NCBI GenBank assembly: GCA_020073005.1
Contig: JAIQFX010000001.1
Location: 62,001-126,000, forward strand
Length of the DNA: 64,000 nt
Direction: 5' to 3'
Source of the DNA: Terriglobia bacterium
Lineage (GTDB): Bacteria > Acidobacteriota > Vicinamibacteria > Vicinamibacterales > CAVVIG01
Each line of letters opens with the position of its first letter. The stretch's first letter is position 1. The notes under the pieces were generated by a model. It was given only the letters and a program-made list of their open reading frames with translations, made no database searches and was not told the origin of the DNA. Shown here piece after piece: positions 8,384 through 16,979 of the stretch. The position numbers and the translations under genes were made by a program.

Positions 8384-8430
8384 AAGAAGTCAGAAGTTAG
8401 AAGGCAGAAGGAAGAAGGAAGAAGGCGGAA
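8384..8430. repeat. Purine-rich AGAAG word repeat
   Basis: The gap is made of imperfect AGAAGTC/AGAAGGC/AGAAGGA words. They end directly at the GTG start of the next gene and provide its purine-rich leader. Confidence 0.6.
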
Positions 8431-9513
8431 GTGAAGAAGAGCCTCGCCGTCATCGGCCTCGCGATCGCCGTCGTCGTGTCCGCGCACGGGCAGCAGCAGC
8501 CGACGGCACCGCCTGCCGCGCCCGCGACGCCGCGCATCGGCGACCAGTCGTTCAAGTTCAAGAGCGGCGTCGAGCTCATCAACGTGACCGCGACGGTCTC
8601 CGACGCGAGCGGCCGATTCGTGTCGGGCCTGAAGCAGGACGACTTCGTCGTGTACGAGGACGATCAACTGCAGACGGTCACGCACTTCAGCGCGGAGCGC
8701 GTCCCCGTCAGCCTCGGCATCGCCATCGACACGAGCGGCAGCATGGCGGGCACGAAGATGCAGGAGGCGCAGAGCGCCCTCGACCGGTTTCTGTACGAGC
8801 TGCTCGATCAGCGCGACGAGATCTTTCTCTATCGCTTCAGCAACTACCCCGCCTTGCTGCAGGACTGGACGACCGATCGCCAGCTGCTGACGCGCGCGCT
8901 CGGCCGGCTGACGGCGAACGGCGGAACCGCGATGTACGACGCGGTCGCCGAAGCGATCCCGCTCGCGCAGAAGGGGCAGAACCGCAAGAAGTCGCTGCTC
9001 GTGATCTCGGACGGCAACGATACGTCGAGCCGGACGAGCATCGTGCCGCTCAAGCAGATCATCCGCGAGAGCGAAGTCCTCGTGTACGCGATCGGCATCG
9101 ACGGCGAAGGCGAACCGACGTTCCGGACGCCGCCGCCCCGCACGCCGTTCCCCGTCCCGACGCCTTTCCCCATCCCCGGCGGGCGCGGGCGCCGTGGCTA
9201 TCCAATCCCGCCGCCGACGGGCGGCGGTGGCGGCGGCGGCAACGGCGGCTATCCACGCGGGCGGAACGACGATCGCGTCAACGTCGCGGCGCTGCGCGAC
9301 ATGACCGACGACAGCGGTGGCCGCACCGAGATCATCCGCGACGCGCGCGATCTGAACCCGTCGACGGCCAGCATCGCCGACGAGTTGAGCAAGCAGTACT
9401 ACCTGGGCTATCCGTCCACGGGAAAGAAGGACGGCCGCTGGCACGACATCCGCGTCGAAGTGAAGAACAAGCTGTACCGGGTCCGGGCACGCCGCGGTTA
9501 CGTGGCGAGCTGA
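8431..9513 (+). CDS. Secreted VWA-domain protein (acidobacterial VWFA type)
   Basis: This 360-residue protein starts at GTG in a purine-rich leader. A signal peptide (MKKSLAVIGLAIAVVVSAHG) is followed by the FKFKSGVELINVTATVSDA, DDFVVYEDDQLQTVTHFSAE region that precedes the VWA domain in the acidobacterial VWFA family. The MIDAS motif DTSGSM is intact (about residue 100), with the companion Thr in TANGGTAMYD and Asp in LLVISDGND. A Pro/Gly-rich loop (about 233-275) interrupts the domain before the end block KQYYLGYPSTGKKDGRWHDI and VRARRGYVAS. These proteins are thought to act outside the cytoplasm in metal-dependent protein binding. The ligand is unknown. Confidence 0.85.
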   Translation: MKKSLAVIGLAIAVVVSAHGQQQPTAPPAAPATPRIGDQSFKFKSGVELINVTATVSDASGRFVSGLKQDDFVVYEDDQLQTVTHFSAERVPVSLGIAIDTSGSMAGTKMQEAQSALDRFLYELLDQRDEIFLYRFSNYPALLQDWTTDRQLLTRALGRLTANGGTAMYDAVAEAIPLAQKGQNRKKSLLVISDGNDTSSRTSIVPLKQIIRESEVLVYAIGIDGEGEPTFRTPPPRTPFPVPTPFPIPGGRGRRGYPIPPPTGGGGGGGNGGYPRGRNDDRVNVAALRDMTDDSGGRTEIIRDARDLNPSTASIADELSKQYYLGYPSTGKKDGRWHDIRVEVKNKLYRVRARRGYVAS

Positions 9514-9551
9514 AGATCGCCAATCCGCATTCCGCAATCCTCAATCCGCAA
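9514..9551. repeat. CCGCAAT/CCAATCC word repeat
   Basis: The gap holds imperfect repeats of CAATCCGCA and CATTCCGCAATCC just before the -10-like TAGAAT of the ZIP gene. Confidence 0.5.
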
Positions 9552-9557
9552 TAGAAT
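9552..9557 (+). promoter_or_regulatory. Putative -10 element of a leaderless ZIP transporter promoter
   Basis: TAGAAT lies 5 bases before the GTG at 9563. There is no Shine-Dalgarno between them. Confidence 0.4.
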
Positions 9558-9562
9558 GCCTC

Positions 9563-10294
9563 GTGCGTTCGCTCGCGATCGCGGCTGGCCTCAGTCTGCT
9601 CGGCGGCTTCGGCGGACTCGGCGTCGCGGCCAGCCTGCTCGCCTTTCCTGATACCGTCCGCGGCCGGCTGGTGCCGTGGCTCGTCAGCTACGCGGTCGGC
9701 ACGCTCCTCGGCGTCTCGCTGCTCGAACTGATGCCGCAGGCGCTCGCGGCGCTCGGCCCGCGTCAGGCGCTGGGCACGCTCCTCATCGGCATCCTGACGT
9801 TCTTCGTTCTGGAGAAGCTCGCGATCTGGCGCCACTGCCACACGCGCGAGTGCGACGTGCACCGATCCAGCGCGCCGCTCGTGCTGATCGGCGACGCGGC
9901 GCACAACTTCATGGACGGCGCCGTCATCGGCGCGGCTGTCATGACGTCCATTCCGCTGGCGATCAACACGGCGATCGCCGTGCTCGCTCACGAGATTCCG
10001 CACGAGGTCGGAGACTTTGCGATCCTCCTGCACGGGGGATACAGCCGGGGCCGCGCGCTGATGTTCAACGCGCTCGCCGAAGCCGCCGGCGTGGTCGGCG
10101 CCGTGCTCGCGTTCCTGTTCATCGACTGGGTGCCGGGCCTGGGGCCGTATTTCCTGGCGTTCGCCACGGCCAGCTTCGTGTACGTCGCGATGTCGGATCT
10201 CATTCCCGATCTGCACCGCGGCACGTTCGACGACAGTCCAGTACGACAGGTGCTGCTCGTCGGCGCCGGGATCGGCACCGTCCTGTTTCTCTAA
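9563..10294 (+). CDS. ZIP-family divalent metal transporter
   Basis: This 243-residue inner-membrane protein has about seven to eight membrane segments. Its two metal-site helices are GDAAHNFMDGAVIGAA (TM4, HNFxDG) and LAHEIPHEVGDFAILL (TM5, HExPHExGDF), the conserved binuclear site of ZIP carriers that move zinc, iron or related cations into the cytoplasm. A loop HCHTRECDVH between TM3 and TM4 is His/Cys-rich and may bind metal. The start is GTG; the nearby ATG at 9556 is out of frame. Six bases separate it from the rubrerythrin-VIT1 gene, so uptake and storage/export of metal are probably co-expressed. Confidence 0.9.
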   Translation: MRSLAIAAGLSLLGGFGGLGVAASLLAFPDTVRGRLVPWLVSYAVGTLLGVSLLELMPQALAALGPRQALGTLLIGILTFFVLEKLAIWRHCHTRECDVHRSSAPLVLIGDAAHNFMDGAVIGAAVMTSIPLAINTAIAVLAHEIPHEVGDFAILLHGGYSRGRALMFNALAEAAGVVGAVLAFLFIDWVPGLGPYFLAFATASFVYVAMSDLIPDLHRGTFDDSPVRQVLLVGAGIGTVLFL

Positions 10295-10300
10295 TCCTTC

Positions 10301-11437
10301 ATGGAAGCAAAGAACCTGGCGACCGTGCAGAACATGTGGCGTCGCGAAGTCGAAGCCGCGGCGACGTATCGGCACCTCGCGAACCGCGAGAAGGATCCGA
10401 AGCGCAGGGACATCCTGATCCGCCTCGCGGAACAGGAAGAGAAGCACGCCGCGCGATGGTCCGAACGCATCACGCTCGCGACGGGCCGCACGCCCGATCC
10501 GAAGGAAGTCGAGCGCGGCCTGTCGTGGTTCCAGCGCATCTCCGATCCCAACGTCGTGCTGCATCGCCTCGAGCAGGAAGAGAACAAGGCCGAAGCCGAA
10601 TACGACCAGCTGATGGCGCGGCTCAGCGATCCGACGGACCGTCAGATCGCGGAAGAAGCGATGCTCGAAGAACGCGATCACGCCGTCGTGCTGCGCACGC
10701 TCGCGGGCGGCGCCATGCCGACGCCGCGGTCGACGCTCGACACGATCCTGCGTCGCGAGCGCTGGCACGCGAAGGGAACCGGATGGATCGGCGACGCGAT
10801 CTACGGCGTCAACGACGGCCTGGGCGCCGTCTTCGGCATCGTCTCGGGCATGGCCGGCTACACGGGCGGCAGCGAAGTCGTCCTCGCCGCCGGCCTCGCG
10901 GGCACGCTGGCGAGCGCGCTCTCGATGGGCGCCGGCGCGTACCTCTCGTCGAAGTCGCAGCGTGAAGTCTACGAATCAGAAGTGTCGCGGGAACGGGCCG
11001 AGATCGAAGAGGACCCGCACGAGGAGATGCTCGAGCTCGAGTTGTTCTATCAGCTCAAGGGCTTCTCCGCCGACGAGGCGCGGACGATGGCCGAACGCCT
11101 GCAGAAAGAGCCGAAGCAGTTCCTCAAGACCCTGGTGCATGAAGAGCTCGGGCTCAACGAAGAATCGTTCCCCAACCCGTTGCGGTCGATGGTCACCGCG
11201 AGCGTCTCGACGGCGATCGGCGGCTTCATCCCGATCGTCCCGTTCTTCTTCACCGTGGGCATGCCGGCCGTCATCGCGTCCTTCATCATCAGCACGATTG
11301 CCCATTTCGCGGTCGGCGCGTCCAAAGCGCTGGTCACCACGCGGTCGTGGTGGGCGAGCGGCATGGAAATGACGATCGTCGGCATCCTCGAGGCCGCCAT
11401 CACCTACGGCCTGGGCGTCGCGTTTGCCGGCCATTAA
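10301..11437 (+). CDS. MbfA-like rubrerythrin-VIT1/CCC1 fusion, iron exporter
   Basis: This 378-residue fusion has an N-terminal rubrerythrin/ferritin-like four-helix domain (residues 1 to about 145; ligand-type ExxH pairs in EQEEKHAARW and LEERDHAVVL). It is followed by a VIT1/CCC1 membrane domain (about 155-378) with GDAIYGVNDGLGAVFGIVSG in the first helix, the charged cytoplasmic segment (EIEEDPHEEMLELELF), and C-terminal helices. This architecture is that of MbfA, which in alphaproteobacteria exports iron and protects against peroxide stress. It sits six bases after the ZIP gene. The iron substrate is inferred from the family. Confidence 0.9.
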   Translation: MEAKNLATVQNMWRREVEAAATYRHLANREKDPKRRDILIRLAEQEEKHAARWSERITLATGRTPDPKEVERGLSWFQRISDPNVVLHRLEQEENKAEAEYDQLMARLSDPTDRQIAEEAMLEERDHAVVLRTLAGGAMPTPRSTLDTILRRERWHAKGTGWIGDAIYGVNDGLGAVFGIVSGMAGYTGGSEVVLAAGLAGTLASALSMGAGAYLSSKSQREVYESEVSRERAEIEEDPHEEMLELELFYQLKGFSADEARTMAERLQKEPKQFLKTLVHEELGLNEESFPNPLRSMVTASVSTAIGGFIPIVPFFFTVGMPAVIASFIISTIAHFAVGASKALVTTRSWWASGMEMTIVGILEAAITYGLGVAFAGH

Positions 11438-11609
11438 ATAAGGAGCGGCCGCCACGTGTCGTCATCCGAGGACAACTGTGCGTACCGCGGTCTCCAATCC
11501 GCAGCCGCCAATCTCGAACCGACCGCATATCAGCATTTTCCGTGACGACGCCGCTGGCATTCTCTTTGCCACCTCCCTGGCTGGAACGTGTGAAGCGTGG
11601 AGGTGCAGC

Positions 11610-12179
11610 ATGTTCACCAAATTGTGTGCGTTGACGGCCGGCGCAATCCTGAGTGCGAACGTCGTCTGGGCCGCGCCGAATGCCGGCTCGGGAAGCGATG
11701 TCCGGAAGGATCTGCAAGTCCTCAAGGACGTGGCCACCAGCGTCGAGCGGTACACGCAGTTCACGATCTTCGACGACGTGAGCGCGCGCGTGAAAGATGG
11801 GGTCGTGACGCTGACCGGCAAGGTCACGATGCCGTACAAGCGCGATGACCTCGAGAGGCGAATCGCCAAGGTCGACGGGGTGCGCACGGTGCGCGACGAC
11901 ATCACGGTCCTGCCGGTTTCGACGTTCGACGATCACCTGCGGTACACGATCGCGAGGAAGATCTACGGCAACTCGAACTTCTGGAACTACGCGATCATGC
12001 CGAACCCGCCGATCCACATCGTCGTCGAGCGGGGGCGCGTGACGCTCACCGGTGTGGTCAACAGCGAGGTCGACCGCATGCTCGCGCGATCGCTGGCGTC
12101 GTTCTCCGGCGCGCTTTCGGTCACGACCGAGCTGAAGACGGACGCGGAGGTCCGGGACGCCCTTGAAAAGTCCGAGTGA
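11610..12179 (+). CDS. Periplasmic protein with two BON domains
   Basis: This 189-residue protein starts at ATG 11610 after a clear GGAGGTG; an upstream in-frame start at 11478 would only add repeat-derived residues. A signal peptide (MFTKLCALTAGAILSANVVW) is followed by two BON modules. The first, at about 45-105, contains DDVSARVKDGVVTLTGKVTM and VRTVRDDITV. The second, at about 110-180, contains PPIHIVVERGRVTLTGVVNS. BON domains are thought to bind phospholipid or peptidoglycan, as in OsmY. The C-terminus overlaps the start of the downstream hydrolase by 17 bases. Confidence 0.85.
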   Translation: MFTKLCALTAGAILSANVVWAAPNAGSGSDVRKDLQVLKDVATSVERYTQFTIFDDVSARVKDGVVTLTGKVTMPYKRDDLERRIAKVDGVRTVRDDITVLPVSTFDDHLRYTIARKIYGNSNFWNYAIMPNPPIHIVVERGRVTLTGVVNSEVDRMLARSLASFSGALSVTTELKTDAEVRDALEKSE

Positions 12180-12858
12180 GTTCACGGTCGCGGTTGGGGA
12201 CGACGTCGCGGGCGCCGTCACGTCGGCGCTCGCCTACCAGTCGGAACCCTCCGCACGCGCCGCGCTGATCCTCGGTCACGGAGCCGGCGCCGGCCAGCGC
12301 AGCACGTTCATGGTCGATTTCGCGCGGTCACTCTCGTCGCTCGGAATCGACGTCGTCACGTTCAATTTTCTCTACACGGAACAGCGGCGGCGGATTCCCG
12401 ATCGCGGCCCGGCGCTCGAAGCGTGCTACCGGGCCGTCATCGGCGCTGCGCGGACGCAGATCGCGAGCGCGCGGCGTTTCCTCTTCATCGGCGGCAAGTC
12501 CATGGGCGGACGCATCGCGACGCAAGTCGCGGCGGCCGATCGCGAGCTGCCGCTCGCGGGTCTCGTCCTCCTCGGCTATCCGCTGCATCCGCCCGGCAAA
12601 CCGGAGCAGCTCAGAGACCGACATCTGCCCCAGGTCCAGCGGCCGATGTTGTTCGTGCAGGGCCGTCGCGATGCCTTCGGCGCGCCGGACGAGCTCACGC
12701 CGATCCTGGAGCGCCTCACGCCGTCACCGACGCTGCACGTCGTGGACGGCGATCATTCGTTCAAGTTGTCGAAGAAGGATCCAGCGGCGCAGGCCGCGCT
12801 CTACGCGGACATCCAGCGGTCGATTGCAGAATGGATTGGACAGGTTGTCGGCTCTTAG
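12163..12858 (+). CDS. Alpha/beta hydrolase (KANL3/Tex30-like)
   Basis: This 231-residue cytoplasmic protein carries the KANL3/Tex30 alpha/beta hydrolase pattern. It has an oxyanion segment ALILGHGAGAGQRSTFM, the nucleophile elbow GGKSMGGR (about residue 107), an acid in VQGRRDAFG and the catalytic His in VVDGDHSFK. The start is TTG at 12163, behind a GGAGG in the end of the BON gene, and overlaps that gene by 17 bases. No better in-frame start is seen. The substrate is unknown, and such proteins are often general esterases. Confidence 0.82.
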   Translation: MKSPSEFTVAVGDDVAGAVTSALAYQSEPSARAALILGHGAGAGQRSTFMVDFARSLSSLGIDVVTFNFLYTEQRRRIPDRGPALEACYRAVIGAARTQIASARRFLFIGGKSMGGRIATQVAAADRELPLAGLVLLGYPLHPPGKPEQLRDRHLPQVQRPMLFVQGRRDAFGAPDELTPILERLTPSPTLHVVDGDHSFKLSKKDPAAQAALYADIQRSIAEWIGQVVGS

Positions 12859-12868
12859 CTGTCAGCTC

Positions 12869-13324
12869 TCAGATTCTTAGTTCCATCGCTCTGCCGCGCT
12901 GCGTGAAGCCATGCCGCTCGTAGAGCGTGACGCTGCGCGCCGACGGCCACAGGACGACATAGTCGATCTTGTGCGCGCGCGCCCAGGCGACGGCGGTCGC
13001 GAGCAGCTTCGTCCCGGCGCCGCCGCGCGCGGACGGCGTGACGTACAGATTCGACAGATACGCCTGCTGCTCGGCCTCTTCGGTCGGGTTCGGCAGTTTC
13101 TGAAACGTCTGCAGCCAGACCTGTCCGATGATGACGCCGTCGCGCTCGGCGGCCCACGCGCGCCACGCCGACGCCGGTGCCAGCTCGCGCTGCATCCAGG
13201 CCGTGCACCGTTCGACGAACGCTTCCCGGGTTTCGATGTTGGGCGCGCGGCTCGATCGAAACTCCCACCGGAGTTCCGCCAGCTTGGGCGCGTCCGACGG
13301 CGTCGCGTCGCGAATGTCGATCAC
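12869..13324 (-). CDS. GNAT-family N-acetyltransferase
   Basis: This 151-residue acetyltransferase has the GNAT core: the IDIRDATPSDAPKLAELRWE start, acetyl-CoA strand and loop LSNLYVTPSARGGAGTKLLA (motif A, R/Q-x-x-G-x-G/A variant RGGAGT), and YERHGFTQRGRAMEL at the end. I place the start at the GTG that overlaps the stop of the upstream hydrolase (GTGA). A longer frame to 13378 would overlap that gene by 58 bases. Target amine is unknown. Confidence 0.8.
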   Translation of the reverse strand: MIDIRDATPSDAPKLAELRWEFRSSRAPNIETREAFVERCTAWMQRELAPASAWRAWAAERDGVIIGQVWLQTFQKLPNPTEEAEQQAYLSNLYVTPSARGGAGTKLLATAVAWARAHKIDYVVLWPSARSVTLYERHGFTQRGRAMELRI

Positions 13325-13971
13325 GTCAGGCGCTCTCGAAGGAATCGTCCTGCCGCTTGCGCGACCGCGTCTGACCATTCGTGGCCACCGTCGAATTGCA
13401 GCGGCTCGACGATCGTGCCGGCTTCGCGCAGGCGCTTCACGTCAGTCTCGAACGTGGCGGGCGCGTACCACTCGTCACGCGCACCGCGGCACACGAGTGC
13501 CGACGGAATGCGTCCAAGCGCCGGTGGCGAGATCTCGGGCGGCACGTCGCCGCCGACCGCGATGACGCCGTCGACTGCGCGGGCGGAGGCCGCCGCGCGA
13601 AACGCCATCGCGACGCCCTGCGAGAAGCCAGCGAAGATGACGCGCGGCGATCCCGGCCATTCGCGCTGGACGGCCTCGACGACTGCGGCGACGTACGCGG
13701 CGTTGTCGGCGATCGCGAGGTCGCGATCCTGGCGCGTCATCCAGCCCGCGATGACTTCGTTCGTCCGCCGCTGATAGAAACGGTTCAATCCCTGAATCGA
13801 AACGATCCGCCAGCGATCGGCGCCAGAGATCGCGCGCATCCGATCGAGCTGCGCTTCGGCGCCTTCCGCGTACCCGTGGAAACCGACGAGCAGCGGCGCC
13901 GGACCGGATGCGGCCGGCGGCTGCACGAGATACCGGCCGTGCGTGGAAGCGGCGATCGTCCGTTCAATCAC
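13321..13971 (-). CDS. Alpha/beta hydrolase, phospholipase/carboxylesterase-like
   Basis: This 216-residue protein resembles the carboxylesterase 2/dienelactone-type hydrolases. It has an oxyanion region LLVGFHGYAEGAEAQ, nucleophile elbow FAGFSQGVAM (Ser about residue 117), acid in RGARDEWYAP and His in FDGGHEWSD. The start is GTG at 13971, with TACGAT seven bases upstream and no Shine-Dalgarno. It is coupled to the downstream acetyltransferase. The real substrate is unknown. Confidence 0.82.
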   Translation of the reverse strand: MIERTIAASTHGRYLVQPPAASGPAPLLVGFHGYAEGAEAQLDRMRAISGADRWRIVSIQGLNRFYQRRTNEVIAGWMTRQDRDLAIADNAAYVAAVVEAVQREWPGSPRVIFAGFSQGVAMAFRAAASARAVDGVIAVGGDVPPEISPPALGRIPSALVCRGARDEWYAPATFETDVKRLREAGTIVEPLQFDGGHEWSDAVAQAAGRFLRERLT

Positions 13972-13978
13972 GCACGAT

Positions 13979-13984
13979 ATCGTA
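13979..13984 (-). promoter_or_regulatory. Putative -10 element of a leaderless hydrolase promoter
   Basis: TACGAT on the minus strand lies 7 bases before the GTG at 13971. Confidence 0.35.
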
Positions 13985-14028
13985 TGACCAAACGGGTTCA
14001 GGGTTCAGGGTTCAAGGTGATTGGTTGT

Positions 14029-14391
14029 TCAGGCTAGCGGATGCTGAAGGATCAGGAAGTCGCGAACCGGACGGCCGTCGATGAGATGTTCCTGGATGAT
14101 GCGTTCGAGCACGGGCGGATCGCACTGGCCGTACCACGCGCCTTCGGGATAGACGACGGCGACCGGGCCGCCTTCGCAGACGCGCAGGCAGTTCGCCTTC
14201 GTGCGCAGAATCCCGCCCTGCTCCGAGAGTCCGAGCTCCTTGAGGCGCCGCTTGAGAAAGTCCCACGCGGCCAGGCCGCGTTCTTTCTCGCAGCATTTCG
14301 GACTGGTTTGATCGCAGCAGAGAAAGATGTGGCGGCGCGCGACGGGAACGCCGATCGAGTCGAGAGTCGGGAGTCGGGAGTCGGGAGTCAT
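14029..14391 (-). CDS. Thioredoxin-fold [2Fe-2S] ferredoxin
   Basis: This 120-residue protein has the thioredoxin-like ferredoxin pattern: [13 protein letters not shown] near the N-terminus, [20 protein letters not shown] in the middle, then [19 protein letters not shown]. Cys pairs around CC..KCC and NCLRVC provide the four cluster ligands. It resembles the NuoE C-terminal/Aquifex Fd4 family, electron carriers of unknown partner. The first dozen residues ([12 protein letters not shown]) are encoded by a GAGTCGG word repeat, so the true start is uncertain and may lie further in. The gene lies just upstream of the aconitase-family gene, same strand reversed order, with a short gap. Confidence 0.82.
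   Translation of the reverse strand: MTPDSRLPTLDSIGVPVARRHIFLCCDQTSPKCCEKERGLAAWDFLKRRLKELGLSEQGGILRTKANCLRVCEGGPVAVVYPEGAWYGQCDPPVLERIIQEHLIDGRPVRDFLILQHPLA
14358..14391. repeat. GAGTCGG heptamer repeat
   Basis: Five tandem GAGTCGG/GAGTCGA words overlap the annotated start of the ferredoxin. Similar words occur at about 40309-40365 and 51258-51290. Confidence 0.7.
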
Positions 14392-14401
14392 GAGGCCGGA
14401 C

Positions 14402-16441
14402 TCACACGCCAAACTCCTCGGCATTCCATTTCAATCCCAACTCGCCCGGCGGCGCCATGTACCCGACGAGCGCCGACGCGGCGACGACCGCCGGACTCGC
14501 GAGATAGCCTTCACCGCCCAGGCCCATGCGATTCTGCCAATTGCGGTTGAACGACGTGATCGCGCGCTGCCCTTTCAGCAGCGCGTCCGGTCCCTGACCG
14601 AAGCACGGCCCGCACCAGGACTGCCGGATCTCGCCGCCGACCGATCGGAACGTCTGCGCGATCGATTCGCCGCCGAGCCGGCGGTCGGGCTGTTCGATGA
14701 GACGTCCGACGCCACCGGAACCCGGAAAGACCACGAATTCTTTCGCGGCTTTCGTCGCGCCCTGCGCGCGCGCCGCGCGGATGACGAGCGCGGCCGTCAG
14801 CAGATCGTCGTAGCTGCCGTTGGTGCACGACCCGATCATCGCTTTGTCGAACGTCAATCGCTCGCGTGCGACTTCGTCGGCGGGGAACGCGTTGCCGGGA
14901 CTGAACGGCTTCGCGATCATCGGCGCGACATTGCGCAAGTCGAGGTCCTCGTCGATCGCATACGTCGCGTCCGCGCCCGGCGCGAACGGCGGATACGGCA
15001 GATCGGGGATGCCCTTCGCGCGGTACCACGCCGCCGTCGTCTCATCCGGCGCGAAGATCCCGTTGAGCGCTTCCGCCTCGGCCATCATGTTCGCGATCGT
15101 GTTGCGGTACGCGATCGGCAATTGCCGGTTCGCGTCGACGAGCTCGACCGACATGCCCTGCGACTGCGCGGCGCCCCAGCGCCGCAGCAGCTCGAGCACG
15201 ATGTCCTTGCCGCTCACCCACGCCTGCAGCGCGCCCGTGAACCGCACGCGCCGGGCCTTCGCGAGCGTGAAGTAGATGTAGCCCGTCGACCAGCCGAAGC
15301 CGAGCGTCGTCGATCCGACGCCGATTCCGACGGCGCCGTACGCGCCGTACGCGCGGCTGTGCGAGTCCGCGCCGGGAATGAACTGCCCCGGCATCACGAG
15401 TCCCTGCTCGGGAAAATAGAAATGGAAAATGCCGTCGCCGGGCGTCGCGTAGTACGGTTTCACGAGCTCGTGCACGCGCGCGAACTCCCGCCCGATTCCA
15501 GTCTGCTTGTCGTCGTCGGACTTGCCGGTGAAGACGAAATGATCGTTCGCGATCGCCGCCTGGCGCGGATCGATCGCGCGGCCGCCGGTGATCTGGTTGA
15601 ACGTGTGGATCGCGAACGGCGCCGTGCCGTCCGACGCCGGCAACAGATCGGCGTACACGCGAAGCGTCGCGCCCGGCACGACGTCCGCGGACCTGTCGAC
15701 GCGGTGCGCCCAGACGATCTGCTCGGTGGACGTCATCCGCCGCGCGGTCTCTGGATCTGGAAACTCGACCCGCGGCACCGCATCGAGCGACGCCGCGAAC
15801 TCGCGGCGTCCCGCGGCGAAGATGCCGCCGCTGCGGCGGATCTCGTTTTCCTTCGGCGTCAGCCGCAGCGGATCGTACGTCTTCCCTTGTGTCTCGTTCG
15901 TCAGGCGACGGGTCTGCGGATCGAAACTGAACGCGTCGCCGTCGCGCGCGTCCGCCACGGCCTCCGGGCTCTGCACGACGTGCAGCCCGAGATTGAGCGC
16001 GTTGCGCCGGAAGATGTCGCCCATGTTGTTGCCGGCGACGACGACCATCTCGCGGCCGACTTCTTCGGCCACGCCCTTCAATCCGGCCGGGCTCATCTCG
16101 CGCGACGATCCGATCGCGAACCGATCGCCCGCGATGAGAAACGTCTCGCCGCGATGAACGCGCGCCCGGAAGCCGGGCATCAGATACCGGAACGATCCGG
16201 CCTTCCACCGCTCGTCGAGCGTGTCCAGGCTTTCCGAGACGCAGTCGGCGGCGGGGGTGATCTGATCGGTGTCGATCGCGTCGAGCTTCTTTGTCTTGCC
16301 GGGGATCTTGAGGTCCCAGAAAATCAGCGCGGTTCCGCGAACAATGGCGCTCGACTGCGCGGAATCACCGCCTGCGCGGCTGGCGCCCGCCGTCTCGCGC
16401 GACACGCCCGGCTTCAGCCGGGCGGGATGAATCAGGTGCAT
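14402..16441 (-). CDS. Aconitase-superfamily hydratase with LeuD-like domain first, LeuC-like domain second
   Basis: This 679-residue enzyme of the aconitase/isopropylmalate isomerase superfamily has the swivel domain at the N-terminus. Residues about 35-215 look like Leu[48 protein letters not shown]. Residues about 230-679 look like Leu[41 protein letters not shown] and [14 protein letters not shown]. The cluster cysteines are Cys539 (SCTNGS), Cys610 and Cys613 (WCGPCFGQG), so catalysis is likely intact. Bacterial AcnA/AcnB and LeuC plus LeuD have other arrangements. The substrate may be a citrate, isopropylmalate or methylcitrate relative. The extreme N-terminus is repeat-like, and a start later than 16441 is possible. 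Confidence 0.85.
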   Translation of the reverse strand: MHLIHPARLKPGVSRETAGASRAGGDSAQSSAIVRGTALIFWDLKIPGKTKKLDAIDTDQITPAADCVSESLDTLDERWKAGSFRYLMPGFRARVHRGETFLIAGDRFAIGSSREMSPAGLKGVAEEVGREMVVVAGNNMGDIFRRNALNLGLHVVQSPEAVADARDGDAFSFDPQTRRLTNETQGKTYDPLRLTPKENEIRRSGGIFAAGRREFAASLDAVPRVEFPDPETARRMTSTEQIVWAHRVDRSADVVPGATLRVYADLLPASDGTAPFAIHTFNQITGGRAIDPRQAAIANDHFVFTGKSDDDKQTGIGREFARVHELVKPYYATPGDGIFHFYFPEQGLVMPGQFIPGADSHSRAYGAYGAVGIGVGSTTLGFGWSTGYIYFTLAKARRVRFTGALQAWVSGKDIVLELLRRWGAAQSQGMSVELVDANRQLPIAYRNTIANMMAEAEALNGIFAPDETTAAWYRAKGIPDLPYPPFAPGADATYAIDEDLDLRNVAPMIAKPFSPGNAFPADEVARERLTFDKAMIGSCTNGSYDDLLTAALVIRAARAQGATKAAKEFVVFPGSGGVGRLIEQPDRRLGGESIAQTFRSVGGEIRQSWCGPCFGQGPDALLKGQRAITSFNRNWQNRMGLGGEGYLASPAVVAASALVGYMAPPGELGLKWNAEEFGV

Positions 16442-16470
16442 GCGTATATTGGTATCATGGTGTCGCGCCT

Positions 16471-16890
16471 ATGTCCGAACTCAAAGACCAGCCGCTGCAC
16501 GCATCGACGTCCGAAGCGGTCACCAACAACGTGCGCGTGGAGGTCGAGTCGCAGTACGCGGCCGACCTGTCGCAGCCGTTCCAGGGCCAGTGGGTGTTTC
16601 TCTACACGGTCCGCATCACGAACGAGGGCGAGGACACGGTGCAGTTGCTGAGCCGGCACTGGATCGTGACCGACGCTGCCGGCCACGTCGAAGAGTACAA
16701 AGGTCCAGGCGTGATCGGCGAACAGCCGACGCTGGTGCCGGGCGAGTCGTTTCAGTACACGCATCGCTGCCCGCTCAAGACCTCGACCGGCATCATGCGC
16801 GGCACCTACCAGATGGTGTCCGAAGGCGGCGACCACTTCGACGTCGAGATCGCGCCCTTCGCCCTTCACGAGCCGTACACAGTTCACTAG
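16471..16890 (+). CDS. apaG: ApaG family protein
   Basis: This 139-residue protein matches ApaG throughout: NVRVEVESQYAADLSQPFQG, YTVRITNEGEDTVQLLSRHW, GPGVIGEQPTLVPGESFQYT, STGIMRGTYQMVSEGG. ApaG has a fibronectin-III-like fold. In enterobacteria it lies beside apaH and is linked to cobalt/magnesium efflux. Here it lies divergent from the aconitase-type gene and convergent with recQ. A TATCAT box 12 bases before the ATG may be its -10, giving only a very short leader. Confidence 0.93.
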   Translation: MSELKDQPLHASTSEAVTNNVRVEVESQYAADLSQPFQGQWVFLYTVRITNEGEDTVQLLSRHWIVTDAAGHVEEYKGPGVIGEQPTLVPGESFQYTHRCPLKTSTGIMRGTYQMVSEGGDHFDVEIAPFALHEPYTVH

Positions 16891-16899
16891 AGATGCAAG

Positions 16900-16979
16900 G
16901 TCCGCCTGAAGGCGGACGCCACACATCAGTGGCCACACATCAGTCGCCACTCATCAGTGGCGTCCGGCTTCAGCCGGAC
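16900..16979. repeat. Paired GTCCGGCTTCAGCCGGAC palindromes around ATCAGTGGC tandem words
   Basis: GTCCGCCTGAAGGCGGAC (16900-16917) and GTCCGGCTTCAGCCGGAC (16962-16979) are perfect or near-perfect hairpins. They flank three CACATCAGTGGC-like words. The block fills the gap between convergent apaG and recQ and could act as a two-way terminator, although no U-tract follows. A close relative is inside recQ. Confidence 0.75.

Noticed and set aside
16441-16470. Strong shared promoter for divergent aconitase and apaG genes
   Set aside because: TATATTGGTATCAT is A+T-rich and gives -10-like hexamers in both directions, but spacing differs (12 bases for apaG) and no -35 box is seen, so I did not list it as a feature.
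14327-16651. Plus-strand open frame of 774 codons
   Set aside because: It is antisense to the aconitase-type gene, which keeps all catalytic motifs. It also runs over the apaG start out of frame.
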